DNA of 64,000 nt from Flavobacteriaceae bacterium LSUCC0859 (GTDB taxonomy: Bacteria > Bacteroidota > Bacteroidia > Flavobacteriales > Flavobacteriaceae). A program made the translations under genes and the position numbers. Of the stretch, positions 53,470 through 63,100 are shown one piece after another. The stretch is from the NCBI GenBank assembly GCA_022239325.1, contig JAKOGP010000001.1:456870-520869 (forward strand), written 5' to 3'. Positions within the stretch are counted from its first letter, which is position 1. Each line of letters opens with the position of its first letter. The notes under the pieces were generated by a model. The model was not told the DNA's origin and ran no database searches. It was given only the letters and a program-made list of their open reading frames with translations.

Positions 53470-54908
53470 TATTGATCCTTTTTAGAGTTAGATTTAGTGC
53501 TGCTTGGCATCTCGTATAAAGGCTTACCAGCGTCACGCAATTTTTTATATTTTTCACCTGAAGACTTCAAAATAGTCTTCACCTCTGCCTGAGCAATTAC
53601 AGGGAAGGTTCTAGCGTACAACAAGAAGAGCACGAAGAAGAAACCAATGGTTCCAATGAAAATTCCAATATCTACAAAAGTTGGAGAGAACATGGTCCAT
53701 GAAGAAGGAAGGTAGTCTCTGTGTAGCGAAGTCACAATAATTACAAAACGCTCAAACCACATTCCAATATTTACTACAATGGAGATACCAAAAGAGAACA
53801 TAATTGAAGTTCTGAGTCTCTTAGACCACATAAATTGTGGAGAGAACACATTACATGTCATCATGGCCCAATAAGCCCAAGCATATGGTCCAGTAGCCCT
53901 ATTTAAGAAAGCGTACTGCTCGTATTCTACTCCGGAATACCAAGCCATAAAAAGCTCCGTAATGTAGGCACAACCTACAATAGAACCCGTAATCATGATA
54001 ACGATGTTCATAAGCTCAATATGCTGTACCGTTATATAAGCCTCTAAATTAGACACCTTTCTCATAATGATAAGCAAGGTGTTTACCATAGCAAAACCTG
54101 AGAAAATTGCCCCTGCCACAAAGTATGGAGGGAAAATCGTGGTATGCCATCCGGGTATCACAGAGGTAGCAAAGTCAAAAGATACAATGGTGTGTACAGA
54201 GAGTACTAAAGGAGTGGCCAATCCAGCCAATACCAATGACACCTCTTCAAACCGCTGCCAATCTTTAGCACGTCCAGACCATCCAAAACTCAATAAGCTG
54301 TATATTTTTTTCTGGAAAGGCTTTACAGCTCGGTCTCTAATCATGGCAAAATCAGGTAGTAAACCAGTCCACCAGAAAACAAGAGATACAGATAAATAAG
54401 TAGAAATCGCAAAAACGTCCCAAAGCAAAGGGGAGTTAAAGTTTACCCAAAGCGAGCCAAACTGGTTTGGAATAGGTAAAACCCAGTAAGCCAACCAAGG
54501 ACGGCCCATGTGAATAATAGGAAACAATCCTGCCTGAACTACAGAAAAAATGGTCATAGCCTCTGCAGAACGGTTAATGGCCATACGCCACTTTTGTCTA
54601 AACAGAAGAAGCACCGCAGAGATAAGGGTACCGGCGTGACCAATACCAACCCACCAAACAAAGTTGGTGATATCCCAGGCCCAACCTACAGTCTTGTTTA
54701 GACCCCAGGTTCCAATTCCTGTAGAAACGGTGTAAATAATACATCCAATTCCCCATAAAAATGCTACTAGAGCAATTGAAAAAACGATCCACCACTGTTT
54801 GTTTGCTTTTCCTTCAACAGGGGCAACAATGTCTAAGGTTACATCGTGGTAACCCTTGTCTCCAACAACAAGTGGTTTTCGTATAGGTGCTTCGTAATGC
54901 GACGCCAT
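53469..54908 (-). CDS. actC: Alternative complex III membrane subunit ActC (NrfD family)
   Basis: ActC is the larger NrfD-like quinol-binding membrane subunit. The 479 residues have 10 helices, with WVGIGHAGTLISAVLLLFRQKWR, the conserved VHTIVSFDFATSVIPGWHTTIFPPYFVAGAI and PSSWTMFSPTFVDIGIF. It starts 34 bases after actB and overlaps actD by a single base. In the Flavobacterium johnsoniae structure the corresponding subunit carries the quinol site. Confidence 0.95.
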   Translation of the reverse strand: MASHYEAPIRKPLVVGDKGYHDVTLDIVAPVEGKANKQWWIVFSIALVAFLWGIGCIIYTVSTGIGTWGLNKTVGWAWDITNFVWWVGIGHAGTLISAVLLLFRQKWRMAINRSAEAMTIFSVVQAGLFPIIHMGRPWLAYWVLPIPNQFGSLWVNFNSPLLWDVFAISTYLSVSLVFWWTGLLPDFAMIRDRAVKPFQKKIYSLLSFGWSGRAKDWQRFEEVSLVLAGLATPLVLSVHTIVSFDFATSVIPGWHTTIFPPYFVAGAIFSGFAMVNTLLIIMRKVSNLEAYITVQHIELMNIVIMITGSIVGCAYITELFMAWYSGVEYEQYAFLNRATGPYAWAYWAMMTCNVFSPQFMWSKRLRTSIMFSFGISIVVNIGMWFERFVIIVTSLHRDYLPSSWTMFSPTFVDIGIFIGTIGFFFVLFLLYARTFPVIAQAEVKTILKSSGEKYKKLRDAGKPLYEMPSSTKSNSKKDQ

Positions 54909-54942
54909 AATTTATATGCTAGTTATGTTCCTTTATTAATTC

Positions 54943-57900
54943 TTATGCTTCCGTTGTGTTACGCACCTTCACGTGATAGAATACATTAGGCTTAGTTCCA
55001 ACGTGCTCTAACAGGTGATACATGCGATCACTCTCTTTAAGTTCTGCAATCTTAGATGCTTTGTCGTTCACATCTCCAAAGACCATAGCTCCATTGCCAC
55101 AGGCAGCAGAACAAGCGGTTTGGAATTCTCCGTCTACAATCTCACGACCCTCGCGTTTAGCGTCTAAAATGGTCTTCTGTGTTTTCTGAATACACATAGA
55201 ACATTTTTCCATCACCCCACGAGAACGAACGTTTACATCTGGGTTTACAACCATTTTACCTAGATCGTTGTTCATATGGTAATCAAATTCATCGTTGTTG
55301 TTATACAAGAACCAGTTAAACCTTCTTACCTTATAAGGACAGTTGTTGGCACAGTATCTAGTACCAACACAACGGTTGTACGCCATATGATTCTGACCTT
55401 GTCTAGAGTGCGAAGTAGCAGCTACTGGACAAACCGTCTCACAAGGAGCGTGGTTACAGTGCTGGCACATCACAGGCTGAAAAGCCACTTGTGGGTTGGC
55501 AGAAGGATCTTCCAACTCTCCAAAACCACCTAGAGAACCATTGTCTCCGGTAAGGCCGTCAAAATTATCTTTCTTCTCATTATCTCCCTCAAAAGTCTCC
55601 TCTGAAGAGTAATATCTATCTATACGCAACCAGTGCATATCTCTAGATTTTCTAATTTCTTCTTTACCAACTACAGGCACGTTATTTTCTGCGTGACAAG
55701 CAATCACACAGGCACCACATCCCGTACAGGCATTTAAGTCTATAGACAAATTAAAGTGATGTCCGATAGATCTATCAAAAGAATCCCACAAGTCTACAGA
55801 AGTAGCCTCTACCTCCTGGTGGTCTAAAGAAACCATAGGTTGAGGATTCCAATAGGAAGCGTCCTTGGTATTAAACACCTCGAGAGTGGTTTCCTTAATA
55901 ATGTCTCCACGACCCATAAGAGTTTTGTGAAGCTGCACACAGGCAAACTCGTGGTTACCAGCAGCCTTAGCTACAGAAACCGACTGGGATTTAGAAAGAC
56001 CGTCGTACAAGGTATAGGCGTTCACCCCTACCTGCATTTCTTCTTTTAAACCCTCTTTTTTACCGTATCCAAAAGCCAAACCAATGGTTCCAACGGCTTG
56101 TCCAGGTTGGATAATAACAGGCACCTGTTCCAAGCTTACCCCATTGACAGTAAGACTTACATAGCTTCCATCTAAACCGCCATTAGCTACATTCTCATTC
56201 ACTAAGCCTAAGCGCTCTGCGTCTGCCTTAGACACCGTAGCGTAGTTATCCCATGAAACTCTTGTAATAGGATCTGGGAATTCTTGCAACCAAGGGTTGT
56301 TCGCCTCTTGGCCGTCTCCCATACCTGTCTTTGCATAGAGCACCAACTCCATCTCTGGAGCCGTCATAGCTTTTAGTTTTTGGACCGCATCAGCGGCGTC
56401 TACAGATTGAATAGCTGTAGTTCCGTCTGTAGAAGCACTGAAAACACCATCGTGTAAAGCCTTGTTCCAGCTTTCATTTCCTAAAAGCTCTGCTTCCCAA
56501 TGGGCTTTAATATAATCGTAGTAAGATCCCTCTACTCCAGACCAACTCATGAGAGCAGTTTGGAATTGGCGGGTGTCAAATAATTCTTTAATGGTAGGCT
56601 GTGTGAGACTGTAGTGCCCTTTTTTAACAGATACATCTCCCCAAGACTCTAAATAATGAGAAGCAGCGCCCACATGTTGCACAGCAGCTGTGGTCTCATT
56701 AGGCATGGTAGAAAAAGCCAAGCTCAAAGACACATTTGCTAAAGCCGCTTTGAATTGCGCCCCGTTAGCAAGAGTATACACCGGGTTTACCCCATCTGTA
56801 ACCAACATAGCAACTTCTCCAGCTTCCATATCTTTGATAAGCTGCTGAACCGCAGCGGCGTCTCCCTGACGCACATATTTAGGAGCAGCCATATCAAAGG
56901 CCTCACTCTCTATCATCTGGTTAATCTTTAAAACTAAAGATTGTGCCGCCTCATTTTCAATACCTGTAACCACTACAGCAGCAGAACCTGCCTTAGAAAT
57001 AGCAGCTGCAGCTTTACGCACCACAGCCATCATTGGCTCTGGCAATGAAACAGAAGTAGATCCAGATGAGAGTATTTCATATAGCGCAGCTAAGGCCTGA
57101 GCCTGCTGAGCCGTGTTAGCAGGCACACGCTTGTCTGCAGCGGCACCTGTTAAAGTCATATTAGATTCAAACTGAAAATGCTGAGACATCTTGTGGGCAT
57201 GAGGCACACGCCCTTTTGCGTAAGAAGCGTCAAAGCCTCCTCCTTGCCAATCTCCGAGGAAATCTGCTCCAAAAGAAACAATAACAGCAGCTTTATCAAA
57301 GTGATAATCTGCCAAAGCACGTTCTCCTGTAAGCGCCTCAAAAGCATTCAAAGCTGCTTGCTCAGAAATTGCGTCATAAGTAATATGAGACACATTACCC
57401 TGTGCAGCAGCAAATTCAGACACCAATTTAGAAGTACTTGGACTGGCATAAGTTTGGGTTAAAAAAACCACCTTTTTACCAGAAGCCTTAGAAGCTGCCA
57501 ATTGCGCTTTCACCGCATTGTCAATTACAGACCAAGAAACAGCTTCTCCGTTAGAAGTTGGCCCTTGCAATCTGTTACTATCATATAAAGACAATACAGA
57601 AGCTTGCACTCTTGCGTTGGCATGACCCTTTACAGAAGCATCTGTATTATTTTCTACCTTAATAGGTCTTCCCTCTCTAGTCTTTACCAAAATAGAAGCA
57701 AAGTCATACCCATTAGCTATGGTTGTAGCGTAATAATTAGCTACCCCAGGAATAATTTGCTCCGGCTGAACCAAATAAGGAATAGACTTTACAACAGGCC
57801 CTTCACAGGCTGCCAAAGAAGCAGCAGCTGTACTAAAACCTACGTATTTTAAGAAATCTCTCCTATTCGTATTGCTACTAGATAAAGCCTCTTTGTCTGC

Positions 57901-58017
57901 TAAGAACTCCCCTGTAGGAATTTGCTCCACAAACTCATTTTGCTTAAGGGTCTCAATCATGGCGTCGTTTGCAGAAAGCTCTGCTTCACTTTTCCAATAT
58001 TTCTTGTTTGATGACAT
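54943..58017 (-). CDS. actB: Alternative complex III iron-sulfur subunit ActB
   Basis: A fusion of a molybdopterin-oxidoreductase-like domain (about 90-740) with a ferredoxin-like domain (about 750-1024). The N-terminus has a variant twin-arginine signal (NRRDFLKYVGFSTAAA). In ACIII the large domain has lost its molybdenum cofactor and acts structurally. The C-terminal part holds the cluster ligands: CTGCGACVIACHAENN, CQHCNHAPCETVCPV, CVGTRYCANNCPY and CSMCIQKTQ with CSAACGNGAM. It carries electrons from quinol to the hemes of ActA and ActE. Length 1024 is normal. Confidence 0.96.
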   Translation of the reverse strand: MSSNKKYWKSEAELSANDAMIETLKQNEFVEQIPTGEFLADKEALSSSNTNRRDFLKYVGFSTAAASLAACEGPVVKSIPYLVQPEQIIPGVANYYATTIANGYDFASILVKTREGRPIKVENNTDASVKGHANARVQASVLSLYDSNRLQGPTSNGEAVSWSVIDNAVKAQLAASKASGKKVVFLTQTYASPSTSKLVSEFAAAQGNVSHITYDAISEQAALNAFEALTGERALADYHFDKAAVIVSFGADFLGDWQGGGFDASYAKGRVPHAHKMSQHFQFESNMTLTGAAADKRVPANTAQQAQALAALYEILSSGSTSVSLPEPMMAVVRKAAAAISKAGSAAVVVTGIENEAAQSLVLKINQMIESEAFDMAAPKYVRQGDAAAVQQLIKDMEAGEVAMLVTDGVNPVYTLANGAQFKAALANVSLSLAFSTMPNETTAAVQHVGAASHYLESWGDVSVKKGHYSLTQPTIKELFDTRQFQTALMSWSGVEGSYYDYIKAHWEAELLGNESWNKALHDGVFSASTDGTTAIQSVDAADAVQKLKAMTAPEMELVLYAKTGMGDGQEANNPWLQEFPDPITRVSWDNYATVSKADAERLGLVNENVANGGLDGSYVSLTVNGVSLEQVPVIIQPGQAVGTIGLAFGYGKKEGLKEEMQVGVNAYTLYDGLSKSQSVSVAKAAGNHEFACVQLHKTLMGRGDIIKETTLEVFNTKDASYWNPQPMVSLDHQEVEATSVDLWDSFDRSIGHHFNLSIDLNACTGCGACVIACHAENNVPVVGKEEIRKSRDMHWLRIDRYYSSEETFEGDNEKKDNFDGLTGDNGSLGGFGELEDPSANPQVAFQPVMCQHCNHAPCETVCPVAATSHSRQGQNHMAYNRCVGTRYCANNCPYKVRRFNWFLYNNNDEFDYHMNNDLGKMVVNPDVNVRSRGVMEKCSMCIQKTQKTILDAKREGREIVDGEFQTACSAACGNGAMVFGDVNDKASKIAELKESDRMYHLLEHVGTKPNVFYHVKVRNTTEA

Positions 58018-58053
58018 ATGATTATCTCTGAATTATCTAAATTATCTTAAATC

Positions 58054-59373
58054 TTAGTAGTGACATTTTCCACATTCCAAGCCACCCATTTGAGCTGCTG
58101 TTAGCTTCTCCACGCCGTACTTTTTAGAGAGTGCCTCGTGAATTTTGTCGTAATAAGCATTTCCTTCTACCTTCACATTGGTTTCCCTGTGACAGTTAAT
58201 ACACCACCCCATGGTTAGCGGGCTGTATTGGTACATGATCTCCATTTCCTCAACAGGACCGTGACAAGTCTGACACTGAACACCTGCTACAGAAACGTGC
58301 TGTGCATGGTTAAAGTAAGCGAAATCAGGCAGGTTGTGAATTCTCACCCACTCTACAGGCTGGCTTTCTCCAGTATACTGCTGGTTTTCTTCATCCCAGC
58401 CCACAGCTTTGTACAGCTTCTTAATCTCTTTGGTGTAGAACTCATTGGTATACCCATTAGCCAAATCTTCTTGAGAAGGCCCTTCGGGGTTCCCTTTATA
58501 CTCGTAGATAGATTTATGGCAGTTCATACAGATATTTAAAGAAGGAATACCCGAATGCTTAGACACTCTGGCAGAAGAGTGACAATACGTACACTCAATC
58601 TTATTGTCTCCTGCGTGAATTTTGTGAGAGTAATGGATTGGCTGCACAGGGGCATAACCTTGGTCAATTCCAATTTGCATGAGGTAACCGTACACAAAAT
58701 AAGCACTAGAGAGCAATAAAATAATTACAGTTACTAGTACCAAAAATTGATTCTTAGCAAAAGCCAACCAGATTGGCATTCTTTTCTCTTGAGCGTCTTT
58801 CTCATATACCACACCATTGGCTGCTGCAATACTTCTCAGTGTTTTGTTTACCAAGAACAACATCACCACCAACAAACCAAAAACCAACAACAGCGCACCT
58901 AATATGACCTCATTGGTAATTCCAGAGGTAGCAGCAGCAGGAGCTGCAGCAGTGGCTGCAGTTGTTGCGGCTGCGGGCGCTGGAGCCGGAGCATCTGTGT
59001 AGGCTAAAATATTGTCAATGTCTGCATTGCTCAAGGTTGGAAAAGCGGTCATAGCTGCTCCATTGTACTCATTGTAGATGGCTAAAGCACGCTCATCACC
59101 AGCCTTAATGAGGGACTGACTATTTTTAATCCAAGCGTACAACCACTCTTTGTCTCCATCATAACGTGCAGTTACCCCTGCCAAAGCAGGCCCTGTCATT
59201 TTCCTATTTAAGGCATGACAAGCAGCACAATTTTGATTAAACAACTGCTTTCCTTTTGCTGGGTCTCCAGCAGCTTGGTCTTGCGCAGTAAGTGAAACGG
59301 GAAGCAGCATAATAGCCACTAAGAATAGCCCTAAAAATGAAGAAATCTGATTGCGGTATGTCACCTTTTTCAT
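58054..59373 (-). CDS. actA: Alternative complex III multiheme cytochrome c ActA with fused monoheme domain
   Basis: The 439-residue protein (start at the ATG giving MKKVTYRNQI) has a signal peptide, a class I cytochrome c domain with CAACH near 44 and a Met-ligand candidate in AAMTAFPTLS. An Ala/Pro-rich linker follows, then two membrane helices and a C-terminal five-heme part with CTYCH, CMNCH, CQTCH, CINCH and CGKCH. Six CxxCH motifs in total; the standard ActA core is pentaheme, so the N-terminal domain is an added carrier. An upstream in-frame ATG at 59406 adds 11 residues. It is the first gene of the ACIII-oxidase operon. Confidence 0.94.
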   Translation of the reverse strand: MKKVTYRNQISSFLGLFLVAIMLLPVSLTAQDQAAGDPAKGKQLFNQNCAACHALNRKMTGPALAGVTARYDGDKEWLYAWIKNSQSLIKAGDERALAIYNEYNGAAMTAFPTLSNADIDNILAYTDAPAPAPAAATTAATAAAPAAATSGITNEVILGALLLVFGLLVVMLFLVNKTLRSIAAANGVVYEKDAQEKRMPIWLAFAKNQFLVLVTVIILLLSSAYFVYGYLMQIGIDQGYAPVQPIHYSHKIHAGDNKIECTYCHSSARVSKHSGIPSLNICMNCHKSIYEYKGNPEGPSQEDLANGYTNEFYTKEIKKLYKAVGWDEENQQYTGESQPVEWVRIHNLPDFAYFNHAQHVSVAGVQCQTCHGPVEEMEIMYQYSPLTMGWCINCHRETNVKVEGNAYYDKIHEALSKKYGVEKLTAAQMGGLECGKCHY

Positions 59374-59462
59374 ATGATTAACTATTGTAGTCTTCAGTTT
59401 TGGCATGATTTTTAATAGTTCTATCCAAAAAAGACAGACTCATGCACTGTAAAATTTGGACA

Positions 59463-59470
59463 CAAAAATA
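59463..59470 (-). promoter_or_regulatory. Candidate -7 box for the actA-ctaD operon
   Basis: Reads TATTTTTG on the minus strand, exact to TAnnTTTG. A TTTG lies 25 bases upstream, slightly beyond the usual spacing. Transcription would begin near 59456, about 83 bases before the chosen actA start. Confidence 0.45.
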
Positions 59471-59570
59471 CGACATAGAACTTATTTTATTAAGCCAAAA
59501 CAGACTTGTTTTTATTAATTTATAATAATTCTAAATAACATTTTTTTCAGGGCTTTGATTTGTAAAAACT

Positions 59571-59578
59571 TACCTTTG
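59571..59578 (+). promoter_or_regulatory. Candidate -7 box for the SPOR gene
   Basis: TACCTTTG matches TAnnTTTG exactly. A start point near 59584 lies after the first ATG at 59581, so translation would begin at the next in-frame ATG (59602). No TTG at the -33 distance. Confidence 0.4.
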
Positions 59579-59601
59579 AAATGCTCAAAAATCCTAAACA
59601 A

Positions 59602-60015
59602 ATGACGCTAAAAGAAACCCCTTTCGCCCTCCTTTTTTTTACCCTACCACTTGGTCTTTGGGCACAGCAAACCTCCACAGAACAACTCCAAGAGACTGCA
59701 AAAGACACTGTAATTCTTAGCACTAAGGAAAAACACAAAGCACTTTTAGACGCTTATATTAATTACAATAAAGCCAGGGGAGATTACCGCATACAAATTA
59801 TCTCTGGACCCTTAGATAAGGTTCAGGAAACCTTAGATAACTTAGAGGAGTCCTTTAAGAACCTAGAACATAGCATAGACTTTGAGTCGCCTAGTTTTAG
59901 GCTGAGAATTGGGAGCTTTAAAACCCGTCTAGAAGCAGAGAGAAACCTGATTGCTATACGGAAAAAATACCCTGCTGCAGTACTGCTTAAACCCCAGCTA
60001 AAGAAGCAACAATAA
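59602..60015 (+). CDS. Exported SPOR-domain protein
   Basis: A short protein of 137 residues with a signal peptide (MTLKETPFALLFFTLPLGLWAQ) and a C-terminal SPOR domain (about 65-135: YRIQIISGPLDKVQETLDNL, RLRIGSFKTRLEAERNLIAIRKKYPAAVLL). SPOR domains bind denuded peptidoglycan glycan strands. The start at 59602 is preferred over 59581, which would lie upstream of the predicted transcript start. It stands alone between divergent actA and convergent infB. Confidence 0.82.
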   Translation: MTLKETPFALLFFTLPLGLWAQQTSTEQLQETAKDTVILSTKEKHKALLDAYINYNKARGDYRIQIISGPLDKVQETLDNLEESFKNLEHSIDFESPSFRLRIGSFKTRLEAERNLIAIRKKYPAAVLLKPQLKKQQ

Positions 60016-60130
60016 AAACTTTGTGTCATTAGAGATACTCCCTTTTTTAACCATACAAAAAACTACTCACACCTAGCAATCATAAGTAAATAACCATAAG
60101 ACCCCACAGCCTTTACTTTGGCTGTCAAAT

Positions 60131-60162
60131 AAAAAAGGCGCCCTTTTTGGGGCGCCTTTTTT
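60131..60162. terminator. Bidirectional terminator between the SPOR gene and infB
   Basis: GGCGCCC and GGGCGCC form a perfect 7-bp GC stem with a TTTTTG loop, flanked by AAAAAA on one side and TTTTTT on the other. It can stop transcripts from both convergent genes. Confidence 0.9.
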
Positions 60163-60191
60163 ATTTCCATAAGCCTGGAGCGGCCTTGGTA

Positions 60192-63002
60192 TTATTTAAG
60201 GGTTTTCTTTACTGCTACTTCTTGGAAGGCTTCTACAATATCTAATTCCCTAATATCGTTGTAATTTTTAACCTGAAGACCACAATCGTAACCTTTGGCT
60301 ACCTCTTTTACGTCGTCTTTAAAGCGCTTTAAAGAAGCCAGGGTTCCAGTGTAAATAACCACACCGTCTCTAATGAGTCTGATATTAGAATTTCTGAAGA
60401 TCTTCCCAGTTTGTACCATACAACCTGCAATAGTTCCCACCTTAGAAATCTTAAAGGTTTCTCTAATTTCTGCAGTTCCTGTAATCTCCTCCTTCATCTC
60501 TGGCGACAACATTCCTTCCATGGCATCTTTGAGCTCATTAATAGCGTCATAGATTATAGAGTACATTCTGATGTCTATTTCTTCCTTGTCTGCAATGGCT
60601 CTGGCGTTGCCCATTGGCCTTACATTAAATCCAATGATAATGGCGTCTGAAGCAGAAGCCAAAAGCACATCAGACTCTGTGATAGGTCCCACTCCTTTGT
60701 GGATGATGTTCACCTGAATTTCGTCGGTTGAAAGTTTTTGGAAAGAGTCTGTAAGGGCCTCTACAGAACCGTCTACATCTCCTTTAAGTATTACATTGAG
60801 CTCCTTGAAGTCTCCTAGTGCAATACGTCTTCCTATCTCATCTAAGGTAATATGGCGCTGCGTTCTTACAGACTGCTCACGAACCAACTGAGAACGTTTG
60901 GTCGCAATTTGCTTGGCCTCCCGCTCGTCTTCAAAGACGTTAAACTTATCTCCAGCCTGAGGCGCACCATCTAAACCTAATACAGATATAGGGGTAGAAG
61001 GACCTGCCTCTACTATATTTTGGCCGCGCTCATCTTGCATGGCCTTAATTTTACCACTAGTGGTTCCAGCCAATAAGTAATCTCCTATTTTCAGGGTTCC
61101 AGCCTGAACCAGTATGGTAGAGACATAACCACGTCCTTTGTCTAGGAAAGCCTCTACTACGGTACCAACAGCAGGTTTTTTTGGATTGGCTTTTAACTCT
61201 AATAACTCAGCCTCTAAAAGTACTTTTTCTAAAAGCTCTTTTACTCCAACTCCCGTTTTAGCAGAAATATCATGAGATTGAATTTTCCCACCCCAATCTT
61301 CTACCAGTAAGTTCATCTGCGCCAATCCTTCTTTAATCTTGTCAGGGTTGGCGGTGGGCCTGTCTATTTTATTAATCGCAAATATAATGGGCACACCAGC
61401 TGCCTGAGCATGGCTAATAGCCTCTTTGGTTTGCGGCATAATGTCGTCGTCTGCGGCTACTACAATAATAGCAATGTCGGTTACCTGAGCACCACGAGCA
61501 CGCATTGCCGTAAAGGCTTCGTGACCTGGCGTATCTAAGAAGGCTATCTTTTGCCCACTGTCCAGAGTTACACCATAGGCTCCAATGTGCTGGGTAATTC
61601 CCCCACTTTCTCCGGCAATAACATTTTCCTTTCTTATATAATCTAATAGAGACGTCTTACCGTGATCTACGTGACCCATTACCGTAACAATAGGGGCGCG
61701 TTCTATAAGATCTTCCGGAGCGTCTTCTACCTCTACAATACTTTCTTCTATGTCTGCAGTTACAAATTCTACCTGATAACCAAATTCCTCTGCCACAATA
61801 GAGAGAGTCTCTGCGTCTAAACGCTGGTTCATGGTCACCATAATACCTAAGGACATACAAGCAGAAATAATCTGAGTGGTAGACACATCCATCATGGTAG
61901 CTACCTCATTGGCAGTCACAAACTCAGTAACCTTTAAGATTTTACTCTCTAATTGCTGCTGTTCTAGATCTTTCTCAGTCTGTTCTCTGTGCTGGTCTCT
62001 TTTATCTCTTCTGTATTTAGCTCCTTTGCCTTTTTTAGATTTACCCTGTAATTTCTCTAGGGTTTCTCTCACCTGCTTTTGTACCTCTTCCTCTGTAGGC
62101 TCTACTTTTGGTGCGTTACTAAAGCGGTTTCCAGCGGCTGCTTTTCCTCTTGGGCCTGTCCCTTTGGGTCTAGGCGCGCCTGGTTTTGCTGCTCCAGCTG
62201 CAGAACCAGTTGTCACAATACGCCTGCGGCGTTTTTTGTGATCTGCGTCTGCATTGGAAGAAGCCACGGGCTTTTTCTTGGGCTTATTAAACTGGGAGAG
62301 ATCTATTTTGTCTCCCATGATTTTAGGGCCAGATAATTTTTTATATTGAGTAGTAATAGCTCCTGTTGGGGCGTCTGCCTCTTTGGGCTGCTCTGTTAAG
62401 ATACCAGCGGCTGGCTCAGGGGCAGCAGTTTCCTGCTTTGCAGCTGGTTTTTCTTCAGTCTCTTTGGTAGGCTTGGTTTCTGCTACTGGCTCTTTAGGGG
62501 CCTGAGCTACAATTTTTAGTCCGGCTGCCTTGGGCGCACTTGCCTTTACTACTTCTGTTTGAGCTGATTTTTTTGGCGCTTCTGGTTTTGGCGCTTCCGC
62601 TTTTTCCTCGGACACTTCTGCAGCAGGAACTGGCTTTTCTGCACCTTTCAAGTCTATCTTACCCACCATGGTAGGTCCAGATAAGGCTCCTTTAGCTTTA
62701 ATCACTTCTGCAGCCTTTGCTTCTCTTGCCAAACGTCTTTCCTCCTGCTCTTTTTCAAGCTCTTCTCTAATGGCCTCTTTTTCTTTTCTCTTCTCTTCGC
62801 CTACTTCCTTAGAAGCAACTTTCTTGCTCATATCCGTCTGGAACTGATCCAAAAGAACCTGATACACCTCATCTGAAATCTTTGTAGTAGGCCTTGCCTC
62901 TACCGTGTGCCCTTTGGACGCAAGGAAGTCTACTGCCCTATCCAGTGAAATGTTCAGTTCTCTAAGAACCTTATTAAGCCTAATGGTTGCATTCTCTGCC
63001 AT
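60192..63002 (-). CDS. infB: Translation initiation factor IF-2
   Basis: IF-2 brings initiator fMet-tRNA to the 30S subunit and promotes subunit joining. The 936-residue protein has an N-terminal helical domain (MAENATIRLNKVLRELNISL), a long Lys/Ala/Glu/Pro-rich linker (about 60-345), and the GTPase domain with GHVDHGKTSLLDYI, DTPGHEAF and NKIDRP. Domains II-IV follow to the C-terminus. The linker length is at the high end but usual for Bacteroidota. It is transcribed after nusA with a 98-base gap. Confidence 0.98.
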   Translation of the reverse strand: MAENATIRLNKVLRELNISLDRAVDFLASKGHTVEARPTTKISDEVYQVLLDQFQTDMSKKVASKEVGEEKRKEKEAIREELEKEQEERRLAREAKAAEVIKAKGALSGPTMVGKIDLKGAEKPVPAAEVSEEKAEAPKPEAPKKSAQTEVVKASAPKAAGLKIVAQAPKEPVAETKPTKETEEKPAAKQETAAPEPAAGILTEQPKEADAPTGAITTQYKKLSGPKIMGDKIDLSQFNKPKKKPVASSNADADHKKRRRRIVTTGSAAGAAKPGAPRPKGTGPRGKAAAGNRFSNAPKVEPTEEEVQKQVRETLEKLQGKSKKGKGAKYRRDKRDQHREQTEKDLEQQQLESKILKVTEFVTANEVATMMDVSTTQIISACMSLGIMVTMNQRLDAETLSIVAEEFGYQVEFVTADIEESIVEVEDAPEDLIERAPIVTVMGHVDHGKTSLLDYIRKENVIAGESGGITQHIGAYGVTLDSGQKIAFLDTPGHEAFTAMRARGAQVTDIAIIVVAADDDIMPQTKEAISHAQAAGVPIIFAINKIDRPTANPDKIKEGLAQMNLLVEDWGGKIQSHDISAKTGVGVKELLEKVLLEAELLELKANPKKPAVGTVVEAFLDKGRGYVSTILVQAGTLKIGDYLLAGTTSGKIKAMQDERGQNIVEAGPSTPISVLGLDGAPQAGDKFNVFEDEREAKQIATKRSQLVREQSVRTQRHITLDEIGRRIALGDFKELNVILKGDVDGSVEALTDSFQKLSTDEIQVNIIHKGVGPITESDVLLASASDAIIIGFNVRPMGNARAIADKEEIDIRMYSIIYDAINELKDAMEGMLSPEMKEEITGTAEIRETFKISKVGTIAGCMVQTGKIFRNSNIRLIRDGVVIYTGTLASLKRFKDDVKEVAKGYDCGLQVKNYNDIRELDIVEAFQEVAVKKTLK

Positions 63003-63100
63003 ATAAAAAATTTGTGCTTACTAGTAATTTCTGTGCTAATATAAATAATGCAAATAGCTTCTGGGATATAATCCGCTAATTATTTGCAGCATTAGATTGC

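Noticed and set aside
59374-59406. Upstream ATG for actA
   Set aside because: It adds an 11-residue hydrophilic stretch before a complete signal peptide that starts with MKK at 59373.
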